In this document: positions 52,451-60,898 of the stretch, piece by piece
Position numbering within the stretch: position 1 is the stretch's first letter
Layout: each line of letters starts with the position of its first letter
NCBI GenBank assembly: GCA_029550965.1
Contig: JAKPGJ010000006.1
Coordinates: 1-64,000 of the forward strand
Source: Bacillota bacterium
GTDB lineage: Bacteria > Bacillota > Clostridia > Oscillospirales > CAG-382
Length of the DNA: 64,000 bases
Direction of reading: 5' to 3'
Notes under the pieces: generated by a model
Seen by the model: the letters and a program-made list of their open reading frames with translations, nothing else
What the model was told of the DNA's origin: nothing
Database searches by the model: none
Position numbers and translations under genes: made by a program

Positions 52451-52479
52451 AAACGCGCCTGCATTGCGGCGCGTTTTTA
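52451..52479 (+). terminator. Terminator of the Pel-type operon
   Basis: AAACGCGCC / GGCGCGTTT stem followed by T. It ends the eleven-gene transcript; no other hairpin with a T run was seen between the genes. Confidence 0.84.
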
Positions 52480-52499
52480 TATGGCGAAAACGATACAGG

Positions 52500-52528
52500 T
52501 TGAATAAACTCTAATAATATGCTATACT
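52500..52528 (+). promoter_or_regulatory. Promoter of the AlgX-like lipoprotein gene
   Basis: TTGAAT, 17 bases, TATACT, directly after the Pel operon terminator. Confidence 0.7.
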
Positions 52529-52563
52529 AAACCGATGTAATTTTATAAAAAACGGGTGCTTTC

Positions 52564-53889
52564 ATGAAAAACAGGATGATGCAAAAAACGCTTCTCATTT
52601 TACTGGCGGCGATAACAGCCTCTTTTATTTTCACCGCGTGCGGGCAGTCGGACGTTTCGGAATCCGCATCCGCCGCTTCCAGCGCGCCCCAAAGCGGAAA
52701 CACTTCCTCCGCGGCGCCGGCGAGCTTTCATGACCTGACCGGCGGCAGCTATGACGCGAAGACCGAGCCGCCCGTGATTACCGAATACCGCACGGTCGAT
52801 GACGGCAGGGCGGTATATGCTGGAACCTGCGAGGAGGGCGCGACCGTCTATGCGGTAAAGGACGAAAAGATTATTGCCGCAAGCAGGTCGCATTACGGCA
52901 GCTTTCTTTTTGAGATTGCGGTTCATGAAAACGAGAACCCGCTGGAGTTTTCCATATACGCGAAGCGCGACGACAAGGCGCTGAGCGACCCGGTCCCGGC
53001 GCAGGCGGCGTATTATACCGACTACAAAGGCATTTCCGACTGGGTATGGGTCGGCAAAGATTTTCACCTGTTCTTCAGCGCGACCTATGACAATTACATG
53101 CGAAAAGACACTTTAAACAGCCGTCAGTATGAGCGGGCAAAGAGCACGATTTCCGAGCGCGTTCAGTGGCTAAACAACAACCTCGGCGCGAAGACGATTT
53201 ATATTCTCGTGCCCAACCCGAATGAGATTTACGGCGAGTATATGCCGGATATCGGCAAACAGCCGGACAAAGAGTCGCTGCACGACCAGACCGCGCGACT
53301 GCTTTCCGAAGCGGGCGCGGTCGTGATCGATATGAAGCCGATTTTGGAACAGCACAAGAACGACGCGTTTGAGATTTACCACCGCACCGACAGTCACTGG
53401 ACCGAGTACGCGGCCTACTTCGCGTATCAGGAGCTGTTCAATTATATCGCTAAGGATTTTCCGGCGAGCGCGCCCCGACCGATCGAGGATTTCGGATTCT
53501 CAAACGAACGCCGGCAGGCGGGCGATTTATATACCGATTTGAGCATGCACGTGGAAAACCTGTATGAAACCTCGGTATATTCCCGCTTGAAATTCCCGAC
53601 GCCGGTCGATATCCCGAAATACAAAAGCGACATTTCAACCCTAATCGCCGACGAGCCGACGCAGGAGCGGACCTTTGAAAATCCCGACGGCGCGGGAAAG
53701 CCGAACGTCATCATTCTCCGCGATTCCTATTCGATTATGATGTTCGACTATATCGCCGAGCGCTGCGCGGAAACCACCTTGCGCGCGATGTGGGATTTCA
53801 CCTTCGACAGGGAGCTTTTCAAGCGCAAAAACGTCGATTACGTCATTTACATTGTCTGCGATATGAACCTGAAAAATCTCTACAAATAG
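52564..53889 (+). CDS. AlgX/AlgJ-like SGNH lipoprotein
   Basis: A lipoprotein (lipobox FTAC, Cys ~26, then a Ser/Ala-rich linker) with a small beta domain (~65-150) and an SGNH fold of the AlgX/AlgJ/DHHW kind. Landmarks are FHLFFSATYDNYM, TIYILVPNPNEIYGEYMP, the Asp-x-His pair in RTDSHWTEYAAYFAY and the serine in ILRDSYSIMMFDYIAE. In alginate systems such proteins O-acetylate the polymer outside the membrane. Its place right after the Pel-type operon, but under its own promoter, suggests acetylation or modification of an exported polysaccharide. No MBOAT partner is in the window. Confidence 0.78.
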   Translation: MKNRMMQKTLLILLAAITASFIFTACGQSDVSESASAASSAPQSGNTSSAAPASFHDLTGGSYDAKTEPPVITEYRTVDDGRAVYAGTCEEGATVYAVKDEKIIAASRSHYGSFLFEIAVHENENPLEFSIYAKRDDKALSDPVPAQAAYYTDYKGISDWVWVGKDFHLFFSATYDNYMRKDTLNSRQYERAKSTISERVQWLNNNLGAKTIYILVPNPNEIYGEYMPDIGKQPDKESLHDQTARLLSEAGAVVIDMKPILEQHKNDAFEIYHRTDSHWTEYAAYFAYQELFNYIAKDFPASAPRPIEDFGFSNERRQAGDLYTDLSMHVENLYETSVYSRLKFPTPVDIPKYKSDISTLIADEPTQERTFENPDGAGKPNVIILRDSYSIMMFDYIAERCAETTLRAMWDFTFDRELFKRKNVDYVIYIVCDMNLKNLYK

Positions 53890-53898
53890 ACGGTAGCG

Positions 53899-54549
53899 GT
53901 GGAAATAACGGTAAACGGAATCAATCTGTATTATGAAAAAACCGGTGCGGGCGTCCCGATCATCCTTTTGCACGGCAACGGAGAGGACCATGCCATTTTT
54001 GACAAACTGGCCGAAAAACTCTCGGCAGACTTTACGGTTTACGCGCCCGACAGCCGCTGTCACGGAAAAAGCGGCGCGGGCAGGCTGGATTATGCGCTGA
54101 TGGCGGAGGATGTCGTCGGGTTTATCCGCGCGCTCGCGATCAAGAAGCCGATTCTATACGGGTTCAGCGACGGCGGAATCATCGGACTTCTCATCGCGAT
54201 GAAATACCCGGATATTTTATCCAAACTGATTGTCAGCGGCGTCAACGTTAACCCGTTCGGGCTAAAAATTGGATTTTTGCTTTCAACCGTCAAGCAATAT
54301 CTAAAAAAACGCTCCGCTTTTGACCGCCTGATGCTCACGCAGCCGCATATCAAAGCGCGCGAACTTGATAAAATAAGAATACCGGTGCTGCTGACCGCCG
54401 GCGAGCGCGATTTAATCAGAGAAAAACACACAAAACGCATCGCAAACGCAATTCCGAACAGCAAACTGATGATTCTTCCCGGAGAGGACCACGGCAGCTA
54501 TGTTGCGCACAGCGATCAGCTGTATACGATAATAAAAAATTTCTGTTAG
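53899..54549 (+). CDS. Alpha/beta hydrolase
   Basis: A compact 216-residue alpha/beta hydrolase. The oxyanion region is LLHGNGEDHAIFD, the nucleophile elbow GFSDGG, the acid lies in LLTAGERDLI and the histidine in PGEDHGSYV. The triad looks complete. The cap is short. GTG start; only ten bases after the AlgX-like gene, so they share a transcript. The substrate is unknown. Confidence 0.88.
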   Translation: MEITVNGINLYYEKTGAGVPIILLHGNGEDHAIFDKLAEKLSADFTVYAPDSRCHGKSGAGRLDYALMAEDVVGFIRALAIKKPILYGFSDGGIIGLLIAMKYPDILSKLIVSGVNVNPFGLKIGFLLSTVKQYLKKRSAFDRLMLTQPHIKARELDKIRIPVLLTAGERDLIREKHTKRIANAIPNSKLMILPGEDHGSYVAHSDQLYTIIKNFC

Positions 54550-54563
54550 AAAGGAAACCGGAT

Positions 54564-55307
54564 ATGCCGCAGAACATTTATGACAATGATGCTTTCTTTG
54601 AAGGCTACATGCGGATTCGCGAGAGAGCGTGCAACGCGAACGATTTAATCGTCGACCCGGCTGTAAATAAGCACCTGCCGGATTTGAACGGAAAAACCGT
54701 GCTGGACTTGGGCTGCGGCTACGGAAAAAAGTGTGTTGATTTTGCAAATCGGGGTGCAAGATCGGTACTCGGGATAGATATTTCGGAGAAGATGCTCAGC
54801 CTTGCGAAAGAAAAATGCTCAGACAAGAAAATAACATACCTGCGGCTGGATATGAACGCCATAGACAAAATTGAGCAAAGGTTTGACTTTATCTACAGCG
54901 GACTTGCTTTTCATTATGTTGAGGATTTTGACAGGCTCATCGGCAATATATTCAATTTGCTCAATCCCGGCGGCATACTGCTGTTTGTGCAGGAACATCC
55001 GATTATCACCGCGACGATCGGCGGCGGGCATTGGAATAAAGACGAAAAAGGAGAGAGAGTTTCGTACACCTTTTCCAACTATAATCAGCCCGGTGTTCGA
55101 AGCAATTTCTGGATTGTCGACAATGTTATCAAGTACCACCGCACGATGGGCGAGATTGTCACGACGCTTGCGAAAAAAGGCTTTTTTATCGAGCTAATGG
55201 AAGAACCGGCGCCCGAAAAAGAAGTAGTCGAGAAGTATCCTGTTTTTAAAGAGGATTTTCTAAAACCGGATTTTCTGATGATCCGCGCAAGAAAGATAAG
55301 GGTATGA
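54564..55307 (+). CDS. Class I SAM-dependent methyltransferase
   Basis: 247 aa with the Rossmann-type methyltransferase motifs: VLDLGCGYGKKCVDFA (motif I), VLGIDISEKML (motif II) and FIYSGLAFHYVEDF (motif IV). It resembles the small-molecule/UbiE-like group. AAAGGAAACC precedes the ATG, 14 bases after the hydrolase. The substrate is unknown; no pathway neighbours help. Confidence 0.9.
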   Translation: MPQNIYDNDAFFEGYMRIRERACNANDLIVDPAVNKHLPDLNGKTVLDLGCGYGKKCVDFANRGARSVLGIDISEKMLSLAKEKCSDKKITYLRLDMNAIDKIEQRFDFIYSGLAFHYVEDFDRLIGNIFNLLNPGGILLFVQEHPIITATIGGGHWNKDEKGERVSYTFSNYNQPGVRSNFWIVDNVIKYHRTMGEIVTTLAKKGFFIELMEEPAPEKEVVEKYPVFKEDFLKPDFLMIRARKIRV

Positions 55308-55377
55308 AAGGATAAAGCAGTTCCCAGGTGAATTGCTTTCATTTTATCTCATTTCCTATTTCATCGAGGTGGAAGAA

Positions 55378-56544
55378 TTGCTTACATTATTGGCGCGTCT
55401 GTTTATAAAGAATTATAAGTCGTATGATTCCCCGCAGGTCAGAGGCGCCTACGGCGTTCTGTGCGGCGTTGTCGGAATCGTTCTGAACCTTTTGCTGTTC
55501 GCGGGGAAACTCTTTGCCGGCATCATCAGCGGTTCGATAGCGGTTACCGCGGACGCGTTCAACAATCTGTCCGACGCCGGAAGCTCGATCATTACCGCAA
55601 TCGGCTTTAAGCTCGCCGGACAGAAGCCGGACCTGCAGCACCCGTTCGGGCATGGCAGAATCGAGTATATCTCCGGCGCAATTGTTTCGATGCTGATTAT
55701 GTTCGTCGGAGTCGAGCTGCTGAAGTCTTCGGTGGAGAAAATCATTCACCCGTCGGAAGTGCAGCTTTCGACCGTCGCGGTCATCATCATGTGCGCTTCG
55801 GTCTGCATAAAGTTGTATATGGCTTTTTATAATAATCGTATCGGCAAAAAGATCGATTCCGTCGCGGTTAAGGCGGTCGCGCGGGACAGCATCAGCGACT
55901 GCTGCGCGACGGCGGCGGTTTTGCTTTCGCTGGTTGTGACGAATTTGACCGGCATTCAAACGGACGGCTGGTTCGGACTGCTTGTCGCGGGCTTTATTCT
56001 GTTTACCGGATTTAAATCCATGAAGGACACCGTCAGCCCGCTGCTCGGACAGCCGCCGGAAAAAGAGCTTGTCAGAAAAATTGAGGAAACCGTGCTGGCG
56101 CACCCCGAAATCAAGGGCATTCACGACTTAATCGTGCACGACTACGGACCCGGCAGGCAGATGATTTCGCTGCACGCCGAAGTCGCGCGCGACGCGGACA
56201 TCCTCGCCATCCATGACGTGATTGACAACACCGAAAAGGAATTGTTTATCAAAACCGGCTGTCAGGCGGTCATTCACATGGACCCGATTACGACCGACGA
56301 CGCGCGGGCGGTCGAACTGAAAAAAGCAGTCGCCGAGCTGGTGAAAAAAATAGACGGACGGATTTCCATTCACGATTTCAGAGTCGTGGAGGGGTACACC
56401 CATACCAACATTATCTTCGACGTCGTAGTTCCCTTCGATGTTCAAAAAAGCGAAGAGGAGTTAAGGCAGGAAGTCTACCGCATTATTCAGGAGTACGACA
56501 GCACCCTCAACGCCGTCGTCGAGATTGACCGGGCATACGCTTAA
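55378..56544 (+). CDS. Cation diffusion facilitator metal exporter
   Basis: Exports divalent metal ions (Zn2+, Fe2+, Mn2+ or Co2+) in exchange for protons. Six membrane helices with the metal-site motifs ITADAFNNLSDAGSS-type (here VTADAFNNLSDAG) and HPFGHGRIEY, plus ARDSISDCCATAAVL in the fifth helix. The cytoplasmic domain is extended (~270-388) and contains two ferredoxin-like units. The track start lies upstream; TTG 55378 (MLTLLARLFIKNY) with GAGGTGG at five bases is preferred, 388 aa. The metal cannot be assigned with confidence. Confidence 0.92.
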   Translation: MLTLLARLFIKNYKSYDSPQVRGAYGVLCGVVGIVLNLLLFAGKLFAGIISGSIAVTADAFNNLSDAGSSIITAIGFKLAGQKPDLQHPFGHGRIEYISGAIVSMLIMFVGVELLKSSVEKIIHPSEVQLSTVAVIIMCASVCIKLYMAFYNNRIGKKIDSVAVKAVARDSISDCCATAAVLLSLVVTNLTGIQTDGWFGLLVAGFILFTGFKSMKDTVSPLLGQPPEKELVRKIEETVLAHPEIKGIHDLIVHDYGPGRQMISLHAEVARDADILAIHDVIDNTEKELFIKTGCQAVIHMDPITTDDARAVELKKAVAELVKKIDGRISIHDFRVVEGYTHTNIIFDVVVPFDVQKSEEELRQEVYRIIQEYDSTLNAVVEIDRAYA

Positions 56545-56610
56545 TACGGGTTCCGAACGGATTATGAACAGCTTGTGCACATTTCCCAAAATCTGTGAAT
56601 AAATTTTGTG

Positions 56611-56661
56611 CAACAATATTTTGTTGTTCTTATTGCAATCCACCACAATATATTGTATAAT
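56611..56661 (+). promoter_or_regulatory. nrdDG promoter with two NrdR boxes
   Basis: Two NrdR-type palindromes, ACAATATTTTGT (56613-56624) and ACAATATATTGT (56645-56656), lie 32 bases centre to centre, about three helical turns. The promoter TTGCAA (56633-56638), 17 bases, TATAAT (56656-56661) runs between and into them. Binding of NrdR-(d)ATP to both boxes would shut off the gene pair. nrdR itself is not in the window. Confidence 0.87.
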
Positions 56662-56724
56662 AGGCTTTGAAACCGGATGTGACATTCCCGGATAAAAAAT
56701 TAAATGGACAAAGAGGGAAAAGAC

Positions 56725-58821
56725 ATGATAACTACAATCAGGAAGCGTGACGGCAGTCTGGTGCCGTTTTATCCGGAAAAAATAACCAGAGCCATTTTCA
56801 AAGCGGCGAAGGCGGTCGGCGGAAACGACTGGAAGATGGCGGAAGACCTTGCGATGCAGGTTGTTCAGCTTGCGGAGGAGAAGTACCACGACCAGATCGT
56901 CGATGTTGAATCCATACAGGACCTGGTAGAGAAGGTTCTGATTGAGAACGGCAAAGCCAAGACCGCAAAAGCCTATATCCTGTACAGAGAAAAAAGACAT
57001 GCGGCAAGGCAGACGAACGCCCTGATTGGTGCAACCATTGACATGTTCAAGAACTATCTCGGCGACAACGACTGGCGCATTCAGGAGAACGCGAACGCGC
57101 AGAAGTCGATCAACGGGATGAACAACTATATACGCGAAACCTTCACCAGACAGTACTGGCTGTACGAAATCTATCCCGAAGAGGTCAGAAACGCGCATGT
57201 TTCGGGCGATCTTCATTTGCACGACCTTGGTTTCTTCGGCCCCTACTGCGCCGGCTGGGACCTGAAGTATTTGCTGATCAACGGTTTCGGCGGCGTGCCG
57301 GGCAAGGTCGAGTCCAAGCCTGCAAAACATCTGCGCAGTTTTTTAGGTCAGATCGTCAACTCCACCTTCACCACGCAGGGCGAAACCGCCGGCGCGCAGG
57401 CGTGGAGCAGCTTCGATACCTACTGCGCTCCGTTTATACGGTACGACAATCTTGACTACAAGGCGGTCAAGCAGGCGCTGCAGGAGTTTATTTTTAACCT
57501 CAACGTGCCGACCAGAGTCGGCTTCCAGTGCCCGTTCTCCAACCTTACGTTTGATATTAAGCCGCCCCGCACACTGCGGGACGAGCCGGTCATCATCGGC
57601 GGCAAACCCCAGAAGGAGACCTACGGCGAGTTCCAGAAAGAAATGGACATGCTCAATCTCGCCTTCTGCGAGGTAATGATGGAGGGCGACAGCAAAGGGC
57701 GCGTTTTCACCTTCCCGATCCCGACCATCAACGTTACGAAAGACTTCGACTGGGACAGCCCGGTCATCTGCAAATTCATGGAGATTACCTGCAAGTACGG
57801 TATCCCCTATTTCTCGAACTACATCAGCTCCGACCTGTCGCCGGAGGACGCTTTGTCCATGTGCTGCCGCCTGAGACTGGATACCGGCGAGCTGCGCAAG
57901 CGGGGCGGCGGATTATTCGGTTCCAACCCGATGACCGGCTCAATCGGCGTCGTAACCATCAATATGCCGCGCATCGGATACCTTTCCAGAACCAAAGAGG
58001 AGTTTTTTGACCGCCTGCTGCGGATGATGGAAATCGCGCGCGAAAGCCTCGAAATCAAGCGCAAAACCATCGAGGTCCAGACCGAGAAGGGCATGTATCC
58101 CTATTCGGCGCATTACCTGAAGGACGTCAAGGCGCGGACGGGCCAGTACTGGTACAACCATTTCAACACCATCGGACTGATCGGCATGAACGAAGCATGC
58201 CTGAACTTCCTGCACAAGGACATCACGACGCCGGAAGGTCAGCAGTTCGCGTTGGAGACGCTCGACTTCATGCGGGACGTCATCAAACGCTTCCAGGAAG
58301 AAACCGGCCATGTATATAACCTCGAGGCTTCGCCCGCCGAGGGCGCAAGCTACAGCCTTGCGAAGCTGGACAAGGAGAAGTTCAACGACATCATCACGGC
58401 CGGCGGAGAAATCCCGTACTATACCAACTCCACGCAGCTCCCGGTTGGCTATACGGACGATATTTTTGAAACGCTCGACCTGCAGGACGAGCTGCAGTGC
58501 AAGTACACCGGCGGAACCGTTCTGCATCTCTATCTCGGCGAGCGCATCAAGGACGTCGAGGTCTGCAAGAAACTGATTCAGAAAGTCTTTACCCATTACA
58601 AACTGCCGTACATCTCCATTACGCCGACCTTCTCGGTATGCCCCGAGCACGGTTATATCACGGGCGAGCAGTTCGCCTGCCCGCAGTGCGGCGCGGAAAC
58701 CGAGGTCTGGAGCAGGGTTGTCGGCTACTTAAGACCTGTCAGGAACTTCAACAAAGGAAAACAGGAGGAGTACAGAGAAAGGCGCAAATATGTCATAAGG
58801 CAGGCTGAACTCATCCGATGA
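56725..58821 (+). CDS. nrdD: Anaerobic ribonucleoside-triphosphate reductase (class III)
   Basis: Makes deoxynucleotides from NTPs without oxygen by a glycyl-radical mechanism. An ATP-cone (~1-95, IRKRDGSLVPFYPEKI) gives allosteric control. The catalytic barrel (~110-640) contains LHDLGFFGPYCAGWDL, NVPTRVGFQCPFSNLTFD and LNEACLNFLHKDI-type segments. The C-terminal zinc site is formed by CPEH and CPQCG, and the glycyl radical loop is RVVGYLRP. The track start is seven residues early; ATG 56725 has AGAGGGAAA at a good distance, 698 aa. Its stop overlaps nrdG by four bases. Confidence 0.96.
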   Translation: MITTIRKRDGSLVPFYPEKITRAIFKAAKAVGGNDWKMAEDLAMQVVQLAEEKYHDQIVDVESIQDLVEKVLIENGKAKTAKAYILYREKRHAARQTNALIGATIDMFKNYLGDNDWRIQENANAQKSINGMNNYIRETFTRQYWLYEIYPEEVRNAHVSGDLHLHDLGFFGPYCAGWDLKYLLINGFGGVPGKVESKPAKHLRSFLGQIVNSTFTTQGETAGAQAWSSFDTYCAPFIRYDNLDYKAVKQALQEFIFNLNVPTRVGFQCPFSNLTFDIKPPRTLRDEPVIIGGKPQKETYGEFQKEMDMLNLAFCEVMMEGDSKGRVFTFPIPTINVTKDFDWDSPVICKFMEITCKYGIPYFSNYISSDLSPEDALSMCCRLRLDTGELRKRGGGLFGSNPMTGSIGVVTINMPRIGYLSRTKEEFFDRLLRMMEIARESLEIKRKTIEVQTEKGMYPYSAHYLKDVKARTGQYWYNHFNTIGLIGMNEACLNFLHKDITTPEGQQFALETLDFMRDVIKRFQEETGHVYNLEASPAEGASYSLAKLDKEKFNDIITAGGEIPYYTNSTQLPVGYTDDIFETLDLQDELQCKYTGGTVLHLYLGERIKDVEVCKKLIQKVFTHYKLPYISITPTFSVCPEHGYITGEQFACPQCGAETEVWSRVVGYLRPVRNFNKGKQEEYRERRKYVIRQAELIR

Positions 58822-59504
58822 TCATCGGCGGAATGCAGAAAACAAGTACAATCGACTTTCCGGGGCTGTTGAGCTGCGTGCTCTTTTGCCGCGGATGCGA
58901 TATGAACTGCTTTTACTGCCACAATCGCGATCTGATCTATTCATTCGGCCAGAGCCTTGACGACGACTATGTCTGGGAGTTTCTAAAAAAGCGCGCCGGG
59001 CTGCTGGACGGCGTGGTCATCAGCGGCGGCGAGCCGACTTTGCAGAAAGATTTGGGAGACTTTATCGCCGAAGTGAAAAAACTGGGCTATAAAGTCAAGC
59101 TGGACACCAACGGGCAGCGTCCCGACGTCGTAAAACAGCTTGCGGAGAATAAGCTGATCGATTATTCGGCGGTGGACATCAAGGCTTCGTTTATCGAGTA
59201 CTTATCCGTCTGCGGAAAGGAAGGCTTTCTCAAGGCGGCCGAAACCATCGAGGTGTTGCAGCAGGCGGGCGTTCCCTTTGAAGTGCGCACGACGCTGTAC
59301 CCCGGATTAACATACGAGGATTTGATATGTATTCTTTCTTCGCTGGCCGAAATGCCGCGCTGGCGGCTGAACTACTTCCGTATGCCGGAGAAGTACCTTG
59401 AGCAGGACGAAGAACGCCTGCAGGAAACGGCCCTGACGCAGCAGGATATCGAAAAGGTTCTGCCCGAGCTATTAAAAATCCAGCCGAATCTGATTTATGA
59501 ATAA
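58818..59504 (+). CDS. nrdG: Anaerobic ribonucleotide reductase activating enzyme
   Basis: A radical SAM enzyme that installs the glycyl radical on NrdD. The 4Fe-4S motif CRGCDMNCFYC near residue 24 and the following GVVISGGEPTLQKD are typical, and KLDTNGQRPDVV forms the next barrel strand. At 228 aa it belongs to the longer Clostridial NrdG type. It is translationally coupled to nrdD (ATGA overlap) and shares the NrdR-regulated promoter. Confidence 0.95.
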   Translation: MIIGGMQKTSTIDFPGLLSCVLFCRGCDMNCFYCHNRDLIYSFGQSLDDDYVWEFLKKRAGLLDGVVISGGEPTLQKDLGDFIAEVKKLGYKVKLDTNGQRPDVVKQLAENKLIDYSAVDIKASFIEYLSVCGKEGFLKAAETIEVLQQAGVPFEVRTTLYPGLTYEDLICILSSLAEMPRWRLNYFRMPEKYLEQDEERLQETALTQQDIEKVLPELLKIQPNLIYE

Positions 59505-59538
59505 TACGTTTCAGGTGAATCTGTTTTTCGCTTATAAA

Positions 59539-59573
59539 AAAAACGGACTAAGATGAACTTAGTCCGTTTTTCT
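59539..59573 (+). terminator. Terminator of nrdDG
   Basis: A 14-base-pair stem AAAAACGGACTAAG / CTTAGTCCGTTTTT with a five-base loop; T-rich in both directions. The opposite-strand GNAT gene reads into it. Confidence 0.86.
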
Positions 59574-60018
59574 GTTCAGTATCATGAGATGGTAACAGAG
59601 AATGTCTCCGCTTTCTGTTTTGTATTTGCAGGATCCGGCAGGTCTGTAACCGCGTTTGTAAAAAAATCGTATGCAGGAACAGCGTGATTACCGGAAAGTT
59701 CAAAAAAACCTTTTTTTCCAGAAAATCCATCAGCATGCTGCCGTAGCCTTTGCCTTGATGCTCGGGAAGCACAAACAGCCGGCATATTTCGTATCCGTTT
59801 ATGCTCCCGGTGCCCACGAAAACGCCGTCGTCTTCAAGAAGGTAAACCTTTCGCTGCCATATGCTGTTTGTCAGACTATAGATGTCATGACTTTCCAGAA
59901 AGAAATCTACTACGTCTTTCGGGTAGTAGTACGGATAGTTTTTTTGAATGGTCGTATGCGTGATGCTTTGAACCGCTTCAATATGTTCTTTTCCGGCGGT
60001 AATAATGGTAGCTGCCAT
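59559..60018 (-). pseudogene. GNAT acetyltransferase with two frameshifts
   Basis: The N-terminal half is a normal GNAT domain with the acetyl-CoA motif RLFVLPEHQGKGYGSMLM. After FPVITL the frame goes wrong. The expected continuation (VPAYDFFT) lies in the second frame, and after that (RGYRPAG...GDILCYHLMILNRKTD) in the third. A single-base loss in each of two places (near 59681 and near 59662) explains everything, giving a full-length protein of about 154 aa ending at 59559. The losses flank the homopolymer TTTTTTT, so either it is a fresh pseudogene or the assembly has two errors. Track ORFs at 59548 and 59582 are pieces of this gene. Confidence 0.82.
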
Positions 60019-60042
60019 TTTACTCCTTTCAGAATTTAAAAA

Positions 60043-60897
60043 TCAAAATCCAAGATTGTCGTACCGCCTGCCGATGACGGTCAGGCTGGCGCGGCTTTCC
60101 AGTTCGATGTGATTGCGCTTGATGTCCGCCGGCGTTAAATCGCGATGACGTGCCAGCGTGTTCATCGCCGCCGCCAGCGGCACTTCATACACCACGGCGC
60201 CGGCGTATCCTGTTTCGTCGAGCAAATCCATCAGCGCTTTCCAGTCGATATCGCCTTCGCCGGGCAGCCAATGGCGCTCGTTGATAAAGTCGTAGTCGGA
60301 GAAATGCGTGGTGATCAGCTTTGGCGCAACCGCGCGCAGGAAGGTTTCGTGGTCTTCTGACAGAAGGTGGTTTGTGTCAAAGTATATTCTTAACCTGTCG
60401 TCGCAGGAGATCAAATCCATCAGTTCTTTGCCGGTATTGCCCAGGCAGGTTCTCGGCAGATTCTCGACGGCGACGACGGCGCCGAAGCGGTCGGCGTATT
60501 CCGCCAGTTCGCAAAGCGAGGCTTTCGCGCGATCGATGCGGGCCGCGCGGTCGGCGTTTTCAATCGGCTCGCCGCTCGCGTGGACGACGAAGATTTTGAT
60601 TCCGGCAGCCGCGCAGTCGGAAATAAACTTTTTATGATACGCCACCGCGAACCGGCGGGCGTCTTCGTCTTTGCCGGAGATATCGTACCGCGCGAAATCG
60701 CAGAACCGCAAATGAAAACTGCGCAGTTCGACGCCGTACGCGTCGGACAGCGCTTTTAGCCTGCCGATGTCTATAGAATCATACTGCTTCTCACTCGGCG
60801 AGATTTCAAGACAGTCTATGCCCGCGTCGCGAAAAGCCTGAAACTCCTCAGGTCCGATTGCCGCGCCCTGCGACAGCCCGGTTTTTCTTTTTATCAT
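60043..60897 (-). CDS. Sugar phosphate isomerase/epimerase (TIM barrel)
   Basis: A xylose-isomerase-like TIM barrel of about 284 aa. Landmarks are RDAGIDCLEISPSE, LRSFHLRFCDF, FVVHASGEP, VVAVENLPRT, LRIYFDTNHLLSE, LITTHFSDYD and the late VVYEVPLAA. Metal-ligand positions (Glu, Asp, His, Glu) look intact. The track start includes 38 residues that overlap nth; ATG 60897 (MIKRKTGLSQG), one base after the nth stop, is preferred. It is the third gene of DUF4364-nth-isomerase. The substrate is unknown. Confidence 0.84.
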   Translation of the reverse strand: MIKRKTGLSQGAAIGPEEFQAFRDAGIDCLEISPSEKQYDSIDIGRLKALSDAYGVELRSFHLRFCDFARYDISGKDEDARRFAVAYHKKFISDCAAAGIKIFVVHASGEPIENADRAARIDRAKASLCELAEYADRFGAVVAVENLPRTCLGNTGKELMDLISCDDRLRIYFDTNHLLSEDHETFLRAVAPKLITTHFSDYDFINERHWLPGEGDIDWKALMDLLDETGYAGAVVYEVPLAAAMNTLARHRDLTPADIKRNHIELESRASLTVIGRRYDNLGF

Positions 60898-60898
60898 T

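Noticed and set aside
56461-57330. 289-aa minus-strand ORF opposite the CDF end and nrdD start
   Set aside because: It covers the nrdD promoter and NrdR boxes and the nrdD N-terminus on the other strand; no motif.
59548-59785. Track ORFs ending at 59548 and spanning 59582-59785 as independent genes
   Set aside because: They are the first- and second-frame pieces of the frameshifted GNAT gene.
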